Source: Isoetes taiwanensis
Taxonomy: Eukaryota > Streptophyta > Lycopodiopsida > Isoetales > Isoetaceae
DNA length: 64,000 nucleotides
Assembly (NCBI GenBank): GCA_021234155.1
Contig: JAJEKV010000008.1
Coordinates: forward strand, 9,390,445-9,454,444
Direction of reading: 5' to 3'
Positions within the stretch are counted from its first letter, which is position 1. The number at the start of each line of letters is the position of its first letter. The notes under the pieces were generated by a model that was given only the letters and a program-made list of their open reading frames with translations, did no database searches and was not told the origin of the DNA. A program made the translations under genes and the position numbers. This document shows, piece by piece, positions 21,466 through 33,959 of this stretch.

Positions 21466-23809
21466 TAAGACAAAAAAGAAAACTCATCCTAGGGAATTGT
21501 GTAAGCTGCATACACAGCAAAAAACAAAGTACAACCGTGCATATGGCGAACAAAACTCCTCAGAGACAATAACATGATACAAGGAAAATGAAAACCCTGG
21601 GAACGTCCCGCATGCATACGACAGGGAAACAACACGAGAAAAACAAGCGAGGAAATGCAGATAGTGAATAAAATGAGGCCCACGTGCATGCAATCCCCCT
21701 AGTGATCAATAACACGGAATAACGATAAAGAATGACAAATAACCAAGGCAATAAGATTAAGATGAAAAAACTAATTGTAATGAGTAAAATGCACAGATGT
21801 AAAAACAGACAAAGTGCAACCTGGCAGATAGGCGTCAATAAACCGTAAAGCGACTTAGGTGGCAGCATCAAAAACACGATATAGGTAATAAACAGAAATG
21901 AAACCACGGGAATGCAGCGTATAATATATGAGAATAACGGCAACCCCAAGGAAAAAACAACGTAGGCCACAAGATGAAATCAAAACACGGGCCAGAACAT
22001 AAACAAGAAGAAGTAATCCTAATAGCGCAACAACCGTTGAATAGTGCGGAGCTTCGAAATCCAATAGAAAAACACAATTGCAAAGGAGAAAAAAATCCGA
22101 AACTACCATGGGAAAACATAAAAATTATAAGATCATGTTATAAAGAAAGAAAGCACATGGGCAACTCAAACGAAAAATGTAAAAAGGAAGATAGGAAAAG
22201 ATATTCATAACCAAATCAAGCACCGTATTACCAAATCCCCTAGTTGCCTTATACATGAGAACAACAACAAATAAAGAGTCAACCCCCTCATGGAAAAAAA
22301 AAAGAAAAAACACTTAGGAACCACAATAAAACCGCATTATCAGAACGTTGATGGTCCAAAAAACATGAAAAGAGGCATAAGACAAATGCTTTATGCCATA
22401 TTATTCAGCAGAGGATGTTGACAGCAGGATGATGCCAAAGGACAGAGCAGAACCGTCGCCCAGAGGCAAGGACAATCATGCGAGCAGACCCAAAGAGATC
22501 GTCGGATAAGTGGGAAGAAACTGTGGGGAATACTCCGTCATGATGAGACAAAATTCGCGCAACTGAATGGGGCATAAGGATGAAAATCCCCATAGCAAAA
22601 TGACGTCCCCCAAGAAACGAGCACGAGCTGGGTCGAGAAGTTTATATGAGCGGAATACTCGACGGACAGAAGGAGAAAAGGATGCATAAAGGCGAAGCGC
22701 CCGGAAGTACTCCGCAGGCCAGTCAATGTCTACCCGTGCAACCTGTAAGGCATTGCCAGCCACTGGATGCATGCGTTCAAATATGATGTATAAAGGTGGT
22801 GAGTAGTCATCGCAATCTCCGGGGGTGCAAAAGGAGGAAAAAAACCAAGAGGGAAGATCTGGGTGGAACAAAGGGGGCAAGGGAACGACATCGGAGCCTG
22901 CAAAGAAAATGAAGCGAGAGGGGAAACAAAAGCCTATGGAAAGGGAACTGTGGCAGAACAGATTAAAAGAGCAACGAAGAGGAACCAGAGGAGAAGACGA
23001 ATGGCTAGAAAACACATGCAAGCAGCGAGTGAATGGAAAAGCATGCAGCCCAAATCCGATAAAAATAGATGGCCTTAAGAAGGAAGAGCCCAAATTACAG
23101 CAGAGGAATGGTGGGAATCGAAGGAAAAGGAAGCATAGATAGAGCAAGAGCCATTGGAGCGTGTTTGGCCAGCAACAGAAGGAAAGAAAAACCTGCGTCC
23201 ACCAGCATGCAAAGGGTCGATGAAGCCGAGACAGTGCCCACTTGCCCAGGACGGTGCCAAAACACCCATTCGGCCAACAAGGGAGCAAATCGGCGAGAAG
23301 GAGGGAAGAGGCGACAGGGACAGGCAGGGGTTGAGCTGAACCGAGACCAGAATCAAGAAAAAACGGAGACCGGTCAGGGCAAAAAGACAATAGAAGAAGT
23401 GAAAAGGAAAGCCAGCAAGACAAGCGAAGAGCTTGGAGAAGAGAGCGGAAACACAAGACAACCAGAGAGCAAACAGCCTGGCAAGGCTGGAGCAGTAGAT
23501 GGAATAAACTCTAGGATGCAAACTAAGAGCCAGAAGGACTGATGGCGGGATCCGCTGACAAGCTCACGCCGGAAAAATGGGTTAGATAGAGGGAAAACCG
23601 AACTGAAAGAGGTGAGCAAGGACGAAAACAGAAGATTGAACAAAAACCGTGCAGAAAGACCCAGCAGAGAGCAACCAATAAAGCCGAAGAGAAAAACGAA
23701 ATCATCATATCTTAACAATGCAAAACACCCAAATCAAACTAAATCATGAGGACATCGAAACTGCAAATTTTTGTGCAAAGATTAAACATCGCATGCCAAG
23801 GATTCAACC

Positions 23810-24040
23810 TGCGAATACATCCGCAAGCCGCGCGAACAAAGAAAACAATAGAACAAAGAAATGTACAAGATTAATGGTGATTCAACATGCGAATACATCA
23901 AACAATAGAACAAAGAAATCTTACAAGATTCATGGTGATTCAACATGCGAAGTCATGGTGATTCACCATGCGAATACCTCAACAAGCCGTGCGAACAAGG
24001 AAAACAACAGAACAAAGAAATCTACAAGAATACTGGTGAG
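23810..24040. repeat. tandem repeats of 55-65 bp in the element leader
   Basis: Three to four imperfect copies are built on CATGCGAATAC, AACAATAGAACAAAGAAAT and ACAAGATTCATGGTGATTCA. They lie just inside the terminal promoter of the Gag-bearing element and are not seen in the palindromic relatives. Confidence 0.7.
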
Positions 24041-24315
24041 AAATTCCAGGCATAACGAGCAAGAGAAGAAGAAGGCGTACCTTCCAAAGAAGGGTAAGAA
24101 AACTCGCGAGGAAGAGGCTGGTGGCGAGGACGTGGAGATAGGAGCCGAAAGAGAAGCTCGAGAGGAAACCCATTGGTCGAAGAGCCATGGGAAGCCACGA
24201 GAAGAGAAGAAGAGCTGCTGTGAGAAGACGCCGATAACCGGTCCGAAAGCGAAAAATAGGCTTATATAGGAGCTCGTCCCTTCCCAGAATGGCGATCCGA
24301 TGGCTCGGATCGATG

Positions 24316-25032
24316 GGAATCATTTTATTTGAGTATGTTCTAATGGTTTTTGTTCAAGGCCCGAAGGGACCAAAAAAGTTATAGATACAAGAAATTTATC
24401 GCGGCGGCCTTGAAGAAATTTATCGCGGCGGCCAAGGCCGCCGCGAACATTTCTCTTGCCCAACTCGCAGCAAAGTAGATTTTTGTATCAAGTCAAAAAG
24501 GATCTAAGTTGTGGGCTTGCAAAATTGAACTAAATTTGTCTAAATTAGTCCTTGTTGCCCTGGGTCTTGAGTTTGTGGCTCATTTTCATAGACAATTGTT
24601 GTAGAGAAAAATATACGATATAGGAAATTTTGGATAACCACATCCAAAAATGAACAACCATGTATGAATTGGACACAGGCGAAACGAAAGAAACTGTGCA
24701 TTTGAATTAATGTTATTAAAGGAGGAGGCCCTTACTTGTGGTAAGAGCTTGGCGCCCCGAAGATTGACACATGACACAAATAGCCCAAATAGACAGGCCA
24801 CACAATAACAAACCAAATTATCAGAAATAGTCTAAGCTTGAAATGTGGCTCTAAATTAACCTTGCAACATACCTCAATTGTGCATATATATTTGTCAATG
24901 CATGGAGGCATTCCCTTGAGGTGTATAAGCATAATATCAAGATTTAAATCTATCCCCAATAGAAAAGTGTCTATATTCGGCGTTGTCGGATTGATCAGAT
25001 ATGGCAGGGTTTATCAATTTCTGAGCAAAAAA
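24316..25032. other. stretch between the Gag-bearing element and the ARM pseudogene
   Basis: A direct repeat GAAATTTATCGCGGCGGCC occurs twice at about 24386-24430, the second copy followed by its own inverse (GGCGGCCAAGGCCGCC). No gene is recognised. Confidence 0.4.
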
Positions 25033-25750
25033 ATGGAACAGTATAGAGGAGAAAATATTAATATGTTCTGTGCAAAAGAGTTGCTAGAAACTGTGAAGAA
25101 TTTGTTGTTTAGTGTGTTAAATGATGTGAATTTAGTGAAGGCATTCATCGGCAGATGGAAAATTCTTCATTACCGCGCCGAAGAATTATATAGCCAGATG
25201 GAAAATCTGTCCGAATCGCCAATTTTTGAGCTGGAAAACATGATTTGCATAGATTTATTGGCATCAATTGTTGAAACGCTGAGAGAATGCAGATCTGAAG
25301 CTAAAAAATGCATAGATTTGAGTTATTTTGGCAAGCTGCAGACGCAGAGCAATCTAGATATGTTAGCAGGAAAATTAAATCAGCATGTTCACGATTGCAA
25401 GCTAATGTTGAGCAACAGTTTGATGCAAGAAAATGGGGCGCAGATCCAATTTGGGAGTAAAAAGAGAAGTTCTGAGATGGACAATCGAGGATTTAATAGC
25501 AACGCTGCAAATCGAAAGGCTTCAATCAAAGCAGAAGGCGTTAAATTCCTTGACGGATTTGATGGAGGAAGAAGAGAAACTTAAAAATTTGCAAATTATT
25601 GCAGCGCAGGGCAGAATTCCTCCTCTGGTTCACATGCTTGATTCAAGCATTCCGGCGATCTGAGAAAAAGTTGCAGAGGCGGTTTGTGCGCTAAGACAGT
25701 GATCATTTGCAGAGGTTACAAACGGCATCTTCCTTTCTGCTTATGAATGC
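25033..25750 (+). pseudogene. ARM-repeat (vacuolar protein 8-like) protein fragment
   Basis: Starts MEQYRGENINMFCAKELL. The N-terminal helical domain of plant ARM-repeat proteins follows, with the strong word YFGKLQTQSNLDMLAGKL and then HVHDCKLM. After a frameshift near 25460 the linker and first repeat appear: LQIERLQSKQKALNSL, then LQIIAAQGRIPPLVHMLDSS. A TGA at 25661-25663 breaks the next word (EKVAEAVCALRQ), and similarity is lost by about 25750. Full members carry eight or more repeats and act as adaptors; here only the first survives. Truncated and frameshifted, so non-functional. Confidence 0.75.
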
Positions 25751-26421
25751 TAGGGTTGATTTCCATCCTGCTGACATTTTTGCTAAAATCTCACACAGAT
25801 GTAACTTTATCAAGGAAGACCTTTATCGATAAGTGGAACTGCTCATCTAAAAATCTCCATTATCCCCATATTTACAGGAGATGCAGTACTATGCATGAAG
25901 ACAACTCAGTCCAAAACTACAGCACATACCTAAGAATGAGATGCTATTGCAACCTGCTGTCAATATATCACCCTCTGCTTTCCTTACCAAACAAACTACA
26001 TTGACAACCTAATGTGTATTAGATCTTCGTTCCCTCCAGCAGCCCAGACATACATCTTTAAATAATGAATGCACCAGACTTATAAGGAATCAATAGTGTC
26101 CAGCTCAAAGATTTTCAAAGAATGCAACCTTCAATTATCCCCATATAACACTTTTTAATGTTTTCCCCAACAGAAATAATGAGAATTTAGCAATGTCTCA
26201 GATTTGAAGCATCAGATCAGAATCCACAAATGATAGATGAATTTGAATCCTTACATATGTAAGGCTTTTAAGTTATAGTGTTGGGGTCTCAGAAACAAAA
26301 AATAATCCCAGCAATTCTCCATGTCAGTATCCTGAAGCAACTGCACCTGATTGTTATAATAGAGAATGCTCTACTATCAACTCCACATGAAACATGTCTT
26401 GGAAAACCCTAAATTCCTTAC

Positions 26422-26771
26422 CTAACTTTTCGCTTCAACAGTTATATCCCCCTTCTTCAAAGCCGCATAGAACTCTGCCGCCTTGCGTTTTTCATTTATA
26501 TGATACATCTTCCAAATTGAGCCTCCTGTAAAGGAAGAGAAGGCATCACAATCAGATCTGAACACGTTAATGGGTAGTAAATAAATGCAGCACGCCAAAA
26601 AGTTCTAGCTAAGAAAGCCCACCAGAAAGAAAATTACCCTAACAAAAGGGCAAAGGAGAAATGAAGAAACTTACCGACGGCACCAAGAGAGAGACCCGTA
26701 AGAATCTCAAAGACAACACTTGGGGCTCCAGGTTTTGAGGCCGCATGAGCGAGTCTTGCAGCTCCACCCAT
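26422..26771 (-). CDS. COX5C: cytochrome c oxidase subunit 5C
   Basis: Small membrane subunit of mitochondrial complex IV in plants. Two exons, 26675-26771 and 26422-26525, join in frame across a GT-AG intron (donor GTAAG, acceptor TTTACAG) to give 66 residues. The protein starts MGGAARLAHAASKPGAPSVV, has one membrane helix at about 18-38 and then the family word WKMYHINEKRKAAEFYAAL, ending GDITVEAKS. Length and intron place are as expected for the family (60-odd residues). An upstream minus-strand frame (26775-26966) ends just before the ATG and is probably leader, not coding. The stop is followed at once by GTAAGG, so a further intron in the 3' UTR is possible. It appears intact. Confidence 0.93.
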
Positions 26772-27854
26772 TTCTTATTTCGGCGGCGATAAGAAATCTG
26801 TGAATGAAGATGGATTAAATTGCCTCAACTCATCGATAGTAGCATCTGTGACAGCATCTGGGCAGTATTTCCCACGCAGCCCAACAAACCCCAAGCACGA
26901 GCTAAAGCTTGCTTCTGTTGGGTATTCCTGTTGCTGTTGCAGGCGATGGTGGCGATCCCAGTCCATGTGTTTTTTTATTTTTTTTCGATTTCATTTTCTC
27001 TGGCATTTTTTTTTCCCCCGGAAATACGTGGCAATCATCAATCCGAATATACCAAAAGCATCTTGCCCATGAGAGTTATATATGTTAAAATAACACAAAC
27101 CATTACATTCCACACTTAAAAATAAAATTCACCCTTAAACCCCTTTTGGTTTGGGTGCATATTCACATGGGGTGTGACGTCGGGCAGCGAGAGCCCCTAA
27201 AATCATATTATACATGTACAAAATTAACACCATATAGTACTTTGCCTCAAATCTTATAGTATTTTGCAAACTCTGTAAATCAGTTCTGCATGTTTTGAAT
27301 CTGCAAAAAGACATAATTTTTCAAGAATAGTTATGAGTAGAGTTTGTAGTTTGAGATATTATAACTTCCTTTTGTTGATAAGAAGCTTGAACTAAAACTT
27401 ATCATAGGATATTTTATAGCCCGCCATAAGTTGCTCGCTAGAAGCAACTGCTTGAAGAAAACAAAGGGTTCTCGTGGAGAGTAGGGGAAGTGGCGTCGTA
27501 ATGCGTATTGAGGCATACAATTACGTCAAAGGAAAATACGTTGTAATTTGAAAAAGAAAAAAAAGATGCTGCGCACGAGGGGTTGCCTTCCGGTGACACG
27601 AGAGTGTGTTTTCTTGGTTTTTGTTTGGTCCTCTTCGTGTCAACTTTTTTTTTGGTACATGGATCCGTGTGGATGGTATGAACACGAGGGTTTTGTTTTC
27701 GTAGCATCGGGTTACAACTTAGATGGAAGAAACACTGGATTACAAGTTTGGAAGATCTGGCACCTGTTAATTGAGCATGCTGGTGCTGCTTAGTTTGTTT
27801 GAAAAATACGCTAAGGGGGACTTGTGCCACCATTTGGGCATTTTTACATATAAT

Positions 27855-27925
27855 AGAAGGAAGGAAGGAAGGAAGGAAGTTTATTTTAACGTCCACGGAG
27901 GCCAGAGGCCTATGAGACGGTACAT
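27855..27925 (-). repeat. LINE 3' tail with (TTCC)n
   Basis: On the minus strand the sequence reads CTCCGTGGACGTTAAAATAA and then (CTTC)n at 27858-27878. The same tail ends the LINE copies at 13.29, 39.1 and 52.73 kb, each with a different short tandem repeat. Any body would lie at higher coordinates, but no RT is recognised there. Confidence 0.7.
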
Positions 27926-28179
27926 GCAGAAATAACCCATAGTTGGAAACTTAACTTGGTTAATACCTTGAAAAAGAACAAAGGGCCATGGTTAAAATAA
28001 AAAAAATACCCAAGGGGAAACTCTTATCACCACCTTGGGAGAATACACATAACCCTTATCGGACTCTCTAGTGTAAAGGGAGAGTCCGATAATTAAGTTA
28101 TCACTAGTTATCAGTATTAGGAGATAATTAGTTATCAGCCCGATAAGGTGGTTATTGGTCTTTGCCTCGGCTGATAACC

Positions 28180-28318
28180 AAAAATGCGTGGCCTCGGTTG
28201 TACGTCCTCGGCCAGAATATTTATACGTAAGGCCTCGGCCGGGCCTTTGGCCCTAGCGGGCCTTGACCTTACGTGTAAATATCTGGCCTCTGATGTACAA
28301 CCTCGGTCACGCATTTTT
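28180..28318. mobile_element. 139-bp foldback (MITE-like) element
   Basis: Imperfect arms of about 55 bp start AAAAATGCGTGGCCTCGGTT on the left and read AAAAATGCGTGACCGAGGTT from the right, inverted. The middle is GC-rich (GGCCGGGCCTTTGGCCC). No clear target duplication is visible at the edges. Confidence 0.7.
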
Positions 28319-29866
28319 CAATTGGGGCCGTTGATGGGAGGAATATTCCTTCCTTTATGCCAGATCAAGGGCCCTCTGTTTTTTGCCATGACCCATACAA
28401 ATTTCAAAGGTGCAGAGTCGATAGACATGACCATTGAAACGACGTGAAGCGGAATTGCAGTGGACCATTGAAACGACGTGAAGTGGAATTGCAGTGGATA
28501 AAAACTATGCAACCCTGCGCCCGAACCTCTAGGCCTCCCCACATCCCCTCAACTATCTGCCACAACTGACGCCAAAGACCAATCATCGGCTATTTTTTCT
28601 TGCCCTGAGGCTCTTACGTGCCTCAAAATGAGCCTCCAAATGGACCTGCATGGGAAATCTTCGAACAGGGGCAGCTATGGACTGCCGGAATGACCTGGGC
28701 AGCTATGGCTTCGCCCTGCTCTGGTCGACCTGCTCCATCTCCAAATCTGCTCGCCCTGCTCTGCCCTGCGTCCCAAAACCGGCCTCGTGGCTTTCCTAAA
28801 ACGTACCTTTGCAAAAAACACAAATCCAACCATAAACAACCACTCCAAAATAGAAACTTGCCTCTCACAACAAACAAGCAGCTCAAACATGCACAAACAT
28901 ACGATTTTCAATACAATACAATACCAGAATCATAGTTTCCACCATTGCGAGAATAATACCAAACGGATTGGGCAAACTTAATGGGCCTGGGCTAGAGGAT
29001 AATCTTACCTTAACAATCACATAACTCGTACCATAAAAATGGACTTTTACTTCCAAATTTGTTTTCGTGAGCACCTTGTAAGCGGGGGAGAATTAGGTCG
29101 AACCCTTTTTTTTCCCTTATCAAAACATTGGCATTTTCCCTTTCTGGAGATACAGAGTGATGGCGCTACCTTGGCGCTGTCTTGGCGATCAATCCCGGCC
29201 TCCCAGCTTCATCCAAATTTTGTTTATCATTTCTGCCTGTTATTTATTCCAGTAATAGATTAACTAGCCTAATCTTTGGTATTTTTTGCTGCGGCAGTGA
29301 AAAAGCAGGCTAGATTCGGCTATGGCGATAGATTGAGCTTGGAGCGATCTCTTAAAGGAGTCGATTCCAGATAAGATTCATTTGTGCTCTGTTTTCTTGT
29401 CTACTTACCCCCTTACTATTTCTTCCAAACTAGCATTTTCGTATGCAGTATGACGAAAGTCTGAACGTTTACATATGCAGCTATGGTGAAGATAAGGCAA
29501 CATCCAACAAAAAAACGGCAGATAAGCTCCGTCTGATGATTTTTACTTGATAAACAAATCTTTGTGATGAGTGAACACTTATATTTTTGTTAGCAGCACA
29601 AGCGATTGCTGGTGTTGAAGAATCAATACCGGTTTGCCGGTTTACTATTTTTGGAAAAAATGACGTCTCCCATACAACAAAAAGCATAAACGCATATTAT
29701 GTTATATGCTCTAAACTGGCATATACGAACTGGCGAGGCCTTTTCCAAGAAACCTTTTCTTTTCTTGGTTATACTAACCTTTTTGCAAAATGGAGGAATT
29801 GCCTTTTGGATGGGCTACAAAAGAGATCCTGCATTTCCACAAACCAGAACTTGCAAAGCTAGCAGG
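28319..29866. other. stretch upstream of the HAD phosphatase
   Basis: Contains a 29-bp tandem duplication GACCATTGAAACGACGTGAA (28429 and 28464) and no recognised gene. A short frame at 29161 (MALPWRCLGDQ) could be part of a leader. The thiaminase-like N-terminal half of TH2 was looked for here and not found. Confidence 0.4.
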
Positions 29867-30727
29867 ATGGGAGCCCATAGACGCCATTTCAGACATTTGA
29901 TATTTCTCACTGATTTTGACGGCACTTGCTCCCTTGAAGACACCACTGATGTCCTTGCACAATTAACAGCATATCCTAACAACAGTTGCTACATTAATCT
30001 TCTGAGCATTCTTTCTCGAAATATTGAGGATTGCCTTTCGCTCCAAATTCCATATACTTGTGCATTTAATTGGAAGTTTCATCACTCTCATCTCCGGAAT
30101 CTATTGAGGAAGCTTGAAGATTTTGAAAAGGAATTCAACCAGCAGGTTATTGATCAGCAGCTTCTAAAAGGCATCTGCAGAGAAGAAATTAGAGTAGCAG
30201 CCAAAAAGGTTCCCTTACGTGCAGGTTGCGTTGAGTTTTTATTTAAGCTTGCAGCTTCTGATACACCCATTCATGTCATTTCTGCAAATTGGTCAAAGGA
30301 TATGATTCAAAATGCATTGCCAAATATTCCAAGCAATCTCTTTACTATTCGCTCATGTGATCTTAGTTATGACGAGAATGGAGTTTGTGATGGCAATATG
30401 GAGTTGCAAATCCAAGATGCATTTGATAAGGAGGTGATATCAGAAGAAATATATTTCTCAAAGCAGAAGAAGATGGTGGTATATATTGGAGATAGTATGA
30501 ATGATATACTCCCAATGTTGGGTGCAGATTTGGGTATCATTATAGATACAAATAAGACGCTAAAGAAGATATTATCCCTATTCAAAATTCAGGTTGATCC
30601 TCTAGAGGTTGCTGCAACAGAAATTAGATCTAACAAGGCCACAAGTTTTCGGCATGCCGGAAGGCTATTTAAAGTAACAGGATGGGACGAAGTAGAAGCA
30701 TGTCTATCTAAGTTATTACCTTTGTAA
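29867..30727 (+). CDS. HAD-superfamily phosphatase related to the C-terminal domain of TH2
   Basis: HAD enzymes remove phosphate through an Asp-phosphate intermediate; the TH2 branch acts on thiamine monophosphate. The open frame has motif I FLTDFDGTC (first Asp nucleophile), motif II VISANWS, and motif IV VYIGDSMNDILPMLGADLGI. It ends with FKVTGWDEVEACLSKLL, where TH2 ends with a similar GW/SW-E word. From the ATG at 29867 it has 286 residues with no intron. The frame is open further up to 29699 (342 residues), but that part looks non-coding, and a splice acceptor AGCAG stands just before the ATG. Full plant TH2 has an N-terminal TENA/thiaminase II domain that is absent here, so this is either a stand-alone phosphatase or the last exon of a larger gene. 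Substrate is inferred from family only. Confidence 0.82.
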   Translation: MGAHRRHFRHLIFLTDFDGTCSLEDTTDVLAQLTAYPNNSCYINLLSILSRNIEDCLSLQIPYTCAFNWKFHHSHLRNLLRKLEDFEKEFNQQVIDQQLLKGICREEIRVAAKKVPLRAGCVEFLFKLAASDTPIHVISANWSKDMIQNALPNIPSNLFTIRSCDLSYDENGVCDGNMELQIQDAFDKEVISEEIYFSKQKKMVVYIGDSMNDILPMLGADLGIIIDTNKTLKKILSLFKIQVDPLEVAATEIRSNKATSFRHAGRLFKVTGWDEVEACLSKLLPL

Positions 30728-31249
30728 CTATGTAAAATGCCAAGTTATCCTTTAAGCTGAAGACATTCACTTATTGCCCATTTCTGATATCATGCAGGTT
30801 TTATGTGCAGTGATGAATCAGAGCTGAAATCTTGTCCCTAATATTCTCATGTCTTTAAACAAGCCTTGTATTTGTTGCAATGAACCTGTGCAATATGAAT
30901 CTTTGTTTTATTTACTATACAAGCTGCAGTTAAGGTCATTCATGATCAAACTTCTATCCTGATGAATTGCTGTCACAAAATAGACATTTTGCAACCAAAA
31001 CACTATATTTAATTCAGAGCAAAAGTACATAATATATTGTTGTGATAAAACTAAAAGCTATCTAGATTTCCATTTAAAACTGAAGTCGACTATACGGTTT
31101 GAGGAACTGCCTTTAGTTTGGACTTTGAAGACATCATTGAGGATACTTTTGGAAATGAGAGAAGCTTTTACAATAGCAGCCACCTGCCAAAGAAAAGTCA
31201 ATGTTAGAGAAACAAAAAACCTCAAGTACAAAGCTACAAAGTATGACCC

Positions 31250-31286
<37 letters not shown>

Positions 31287-33959
31287 GATGGACTTGTTAT
31301 ACTTGTTAAACACTTTTTGATGGAGCTGTTGCTTACCAAGTTGAACAGGAAAATATGGTCAGTTGAATACATGAAAATGGTTACCCGTATTCCTTGTTAA
31401 GAAGGTGAAAAATAACATTACTATGGGGTTACCTTGGAGATGTGATCAGTATGCTTCTTCTTTTGATGGGCGAGGAGCCCATAAGCTATAATATGGTAAG
31501 CCCATAAGCTAAATTATGGTTTTCGATTAGAATTGATCTGGACATTTGGTCTTGGGGTGATCAGACCCTCTAGATGGCATATGGAATAGATGGATACAAG
31601 GACTTTATATAAGAGTTTAAACACTGTGGAAAAATACTGAAGACTTAACACCTTACAAAGACCGATGGGAATTTTCGAAGTGGTCCTTATGTTCTGGGCT
31701 TATAATATGGCTATTACTTCAAATAAAGGTTGAATACAAGAGTTATAGGTGCATGAAGACCCTATGACCATTGAATATATCTTAATGGGCTGTTTTTATA
31801 AAACTAAAATTAATGTCATGAAAAATATTATGGTAATGGTCGTTTATGTGAACCATGAATTTTAGGTCTGAATGTTAGGGCTACGGATTTGCGGTAAAGG
31901 AGAAATTCATTGGAGAAATCACAAATAATACAGTGGCATGATGTAATGTCCTGAATCAAAGATGGCTTCCAGGTGTGCTATCATGCTTCTGGAGTTTAGG
32001 ACTGACGGTATCTAGGTCTTGTGCAATATGGCCGGTAATTTTTCCTCTTATAGAAGAAGGCTTGTTGATTTCGATGCCCTGCATGAGCTGCTAGTAGGCT
32101 TGTATGTCAAATCTATGCTAACGCGGGGCATGGCCCGTATGAAAGGAGATCTTGACATGGCCACTAGAAGAAGAATTGAGGAGGACTAAGGAAGCCAAGT
32201 CTGCCAAGAAGTTGAAGCCCTTTTCTTTCCACAAGAAAGTGGTGGCAGTAAAAGCTAACAATGAACCCATTGATCTGGTTATGGGTAGTACTTCTATGGA
32301 AAAGCCTACTGATAATTTGATGCAAGGCAGTGAGCTAGCCAGTACTGCACAAAAGGGGTCTGATATGGTATTAATAGTGGATAGAGAAGGCTCTAGCAAA
32401 TCAATTCCCTCAGGCATTGGCATCCCAGTAGCAGCTCAAACTATGAACAATACTGCATCTACAAATCAGGTTGGAAGCATTGACAATTTTATGTTACAAT
32501 TAATTCGTTTAGAAATTATAGATGACATGTGTTAAATCATATATGAATGCTAATATGTGTAATATAACAGTCTATTTAGGACATGGATCAGCATTTGTTT
32601 ACTTTATCTAAGAGTGATCTAAGCTGTATATGTTATTCTATGATTTGGGCCTTCATTGCTGACAGATCTACTTAACATAAGATTAAAATCTGTTGGATCT
32701 ACTCATCTCTTGATGCTATCCTGGTATAGGCAACAGAAAGCTCTATTTCATAATTAGCTCTCAATGCAGGTTGGATGCATAGTCAATTCTATGTTACAAC
32801 CTTTTTTGATTGAAAATGATAGTATTTTATGGGTTAGATTATATGTGATTACTCTTATATAGGATATAGTTAGATTCTGGACGGGGGATTTGCATTTGCT
32901 TAAGATGATCTAAGATTGCAGTATGATATCTTTGAATTATGAGGAAGATAGTTCTAGTGAGTCTGAAGTATGTGCTGACCTTCATTTCGTTTTGCATTAG
33001 TCCATATGAAATTATATCTCAAAAAATTGTTGTATATATGATCTGACCAGCTTAACTGCATTAAGCTATGATTTGAGAGCTTAGAGTGATCTGATACGAT
33101 CTAAGGGTGTATGATCTAAGAGGACACTATGCCAAGTATGATATTCTGTGTTTTTTGCTATCTTATCTGGCTGAACTATTTAACATTTGATAAGATCTAG
33201 TGAATCTTTTTATCACTTGTTGCTATCATAGCATAGGCAGCAGAAAGCTTTATCTGATAATTAGCTCTCATAGTATTTTCTAGGATGTTAAATTTGACCC
33301 TGATATAACTTCTTTAATTGCCTATTTTTGGGTCGGCTAGATGATTTCACGTTTACTGGTTATGGCTACAAGGGGCCTTACTTTAAGATTATAAGAGTAT
33401 TAGGCATGCTAAAAGTTATATTCCTGCAGGCTTCTAATTATTGCAGAGACCATAGGTTAATCTGAAATAAAACTCATTTGGCTACTTTATTTCTTAGGGC
33501 GATAAGTCCAAGAAATCCGTAGCTTACCTGCCAGTGACTTAGGCTCTTACCCTTCTTATGCTAAATGTCCTCTGGTTTCACTGCAAGTAACGGGATTTCT
33601 TGCTCCTGTGTATGTTCGTTCAAATTATTTCAAATTTGGATAAGCTTACAAGACATGATAAAGGAAGTTCTATGCTGAGATTCATTTGTACTATTGGATA
33701 TTTTTGAAATCTAATATTTTTTCTTGAAGGGCTGTACATTCTTATTTCATATTCCTGCTAGTTATTGCAGTAAGTTTAATGGAAATATTCTGATCTCTAT
33801 TTCGAATATCAGGAATCTTCTCATGTAACGTGACCACTTTGATAAAACAAGTTTCTTTGACATTAATGCTGGTTTTAAGTTCGAATATACTAATTGTGAA
33901 ATTGTTGAATCCGTAACCATGTTATGGCATAAGTTGAAATACACCTGTTTTAAACTTAG
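30728..33959. other. long gene-poor stretch
   Basis: A T-tract of about 33 bases lies at 31251-31283. A plus-strand frame at 32152-32535 (starts in TWPLEEELRRTKEAKSAKK) is hydrophilic and unassigned; retroelement origin is possible. Much of 32540-33760 is made of diverged duplicates, for example GGCAACAGAAAGCTCTAT at 32729 and GGCAGCAGAAAGCTTTAT at 33236, each followed by an ATAATTAGCTCTCA word. No gene is recognised. Confidence 0.4.

Larger units (their letters stand above)
20712..24315 (-). mobile_element. leader and terminal promoter of the Gag-bearing element
   Basis: On the minus strand the element starts at about 24315 with CATCGATCCGAGCCATCGGA, then ATTCTGGGAAGGGACGAGC, then CTATATAAGCC as TATA box (about 24264-24274). 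The same order is found at 52332, in inverse at 54450, and at 62836. A leader of more than 3 kb without recognisable genes runs down to the Gag. A splice acceptor TTTTTTTCAG at about 20981 suggests a spliced leader. The block 21060-21190 is nearly identical to 50425-50540 (CCGCCACGATGACGAATCTA and onward), tying this element to the palindromic complex. Both-strand frames in the leader are compositional shadows. Confidence 0.6.

Noticed and set aside
22476-23456. Open frame of 326 codons on the minus strand
   Set aside because: Rich in Ser, Leu, Phe and Cys with no domain, and open frames cover both strands of the same leader. This is what a purine-rich strand gives by composition.
24838-25032. 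Upstream extension of the ARM-repeat frame
   Set aside because: The frame is open, but similarity to ARM proteins starts only after the Met at 25033.
29699-29866. N-terminal extension of the HAD phosphatase
   Set aside because: Open frame without family resemblance, ending at a good splice acceptor; more likely intron or leader.
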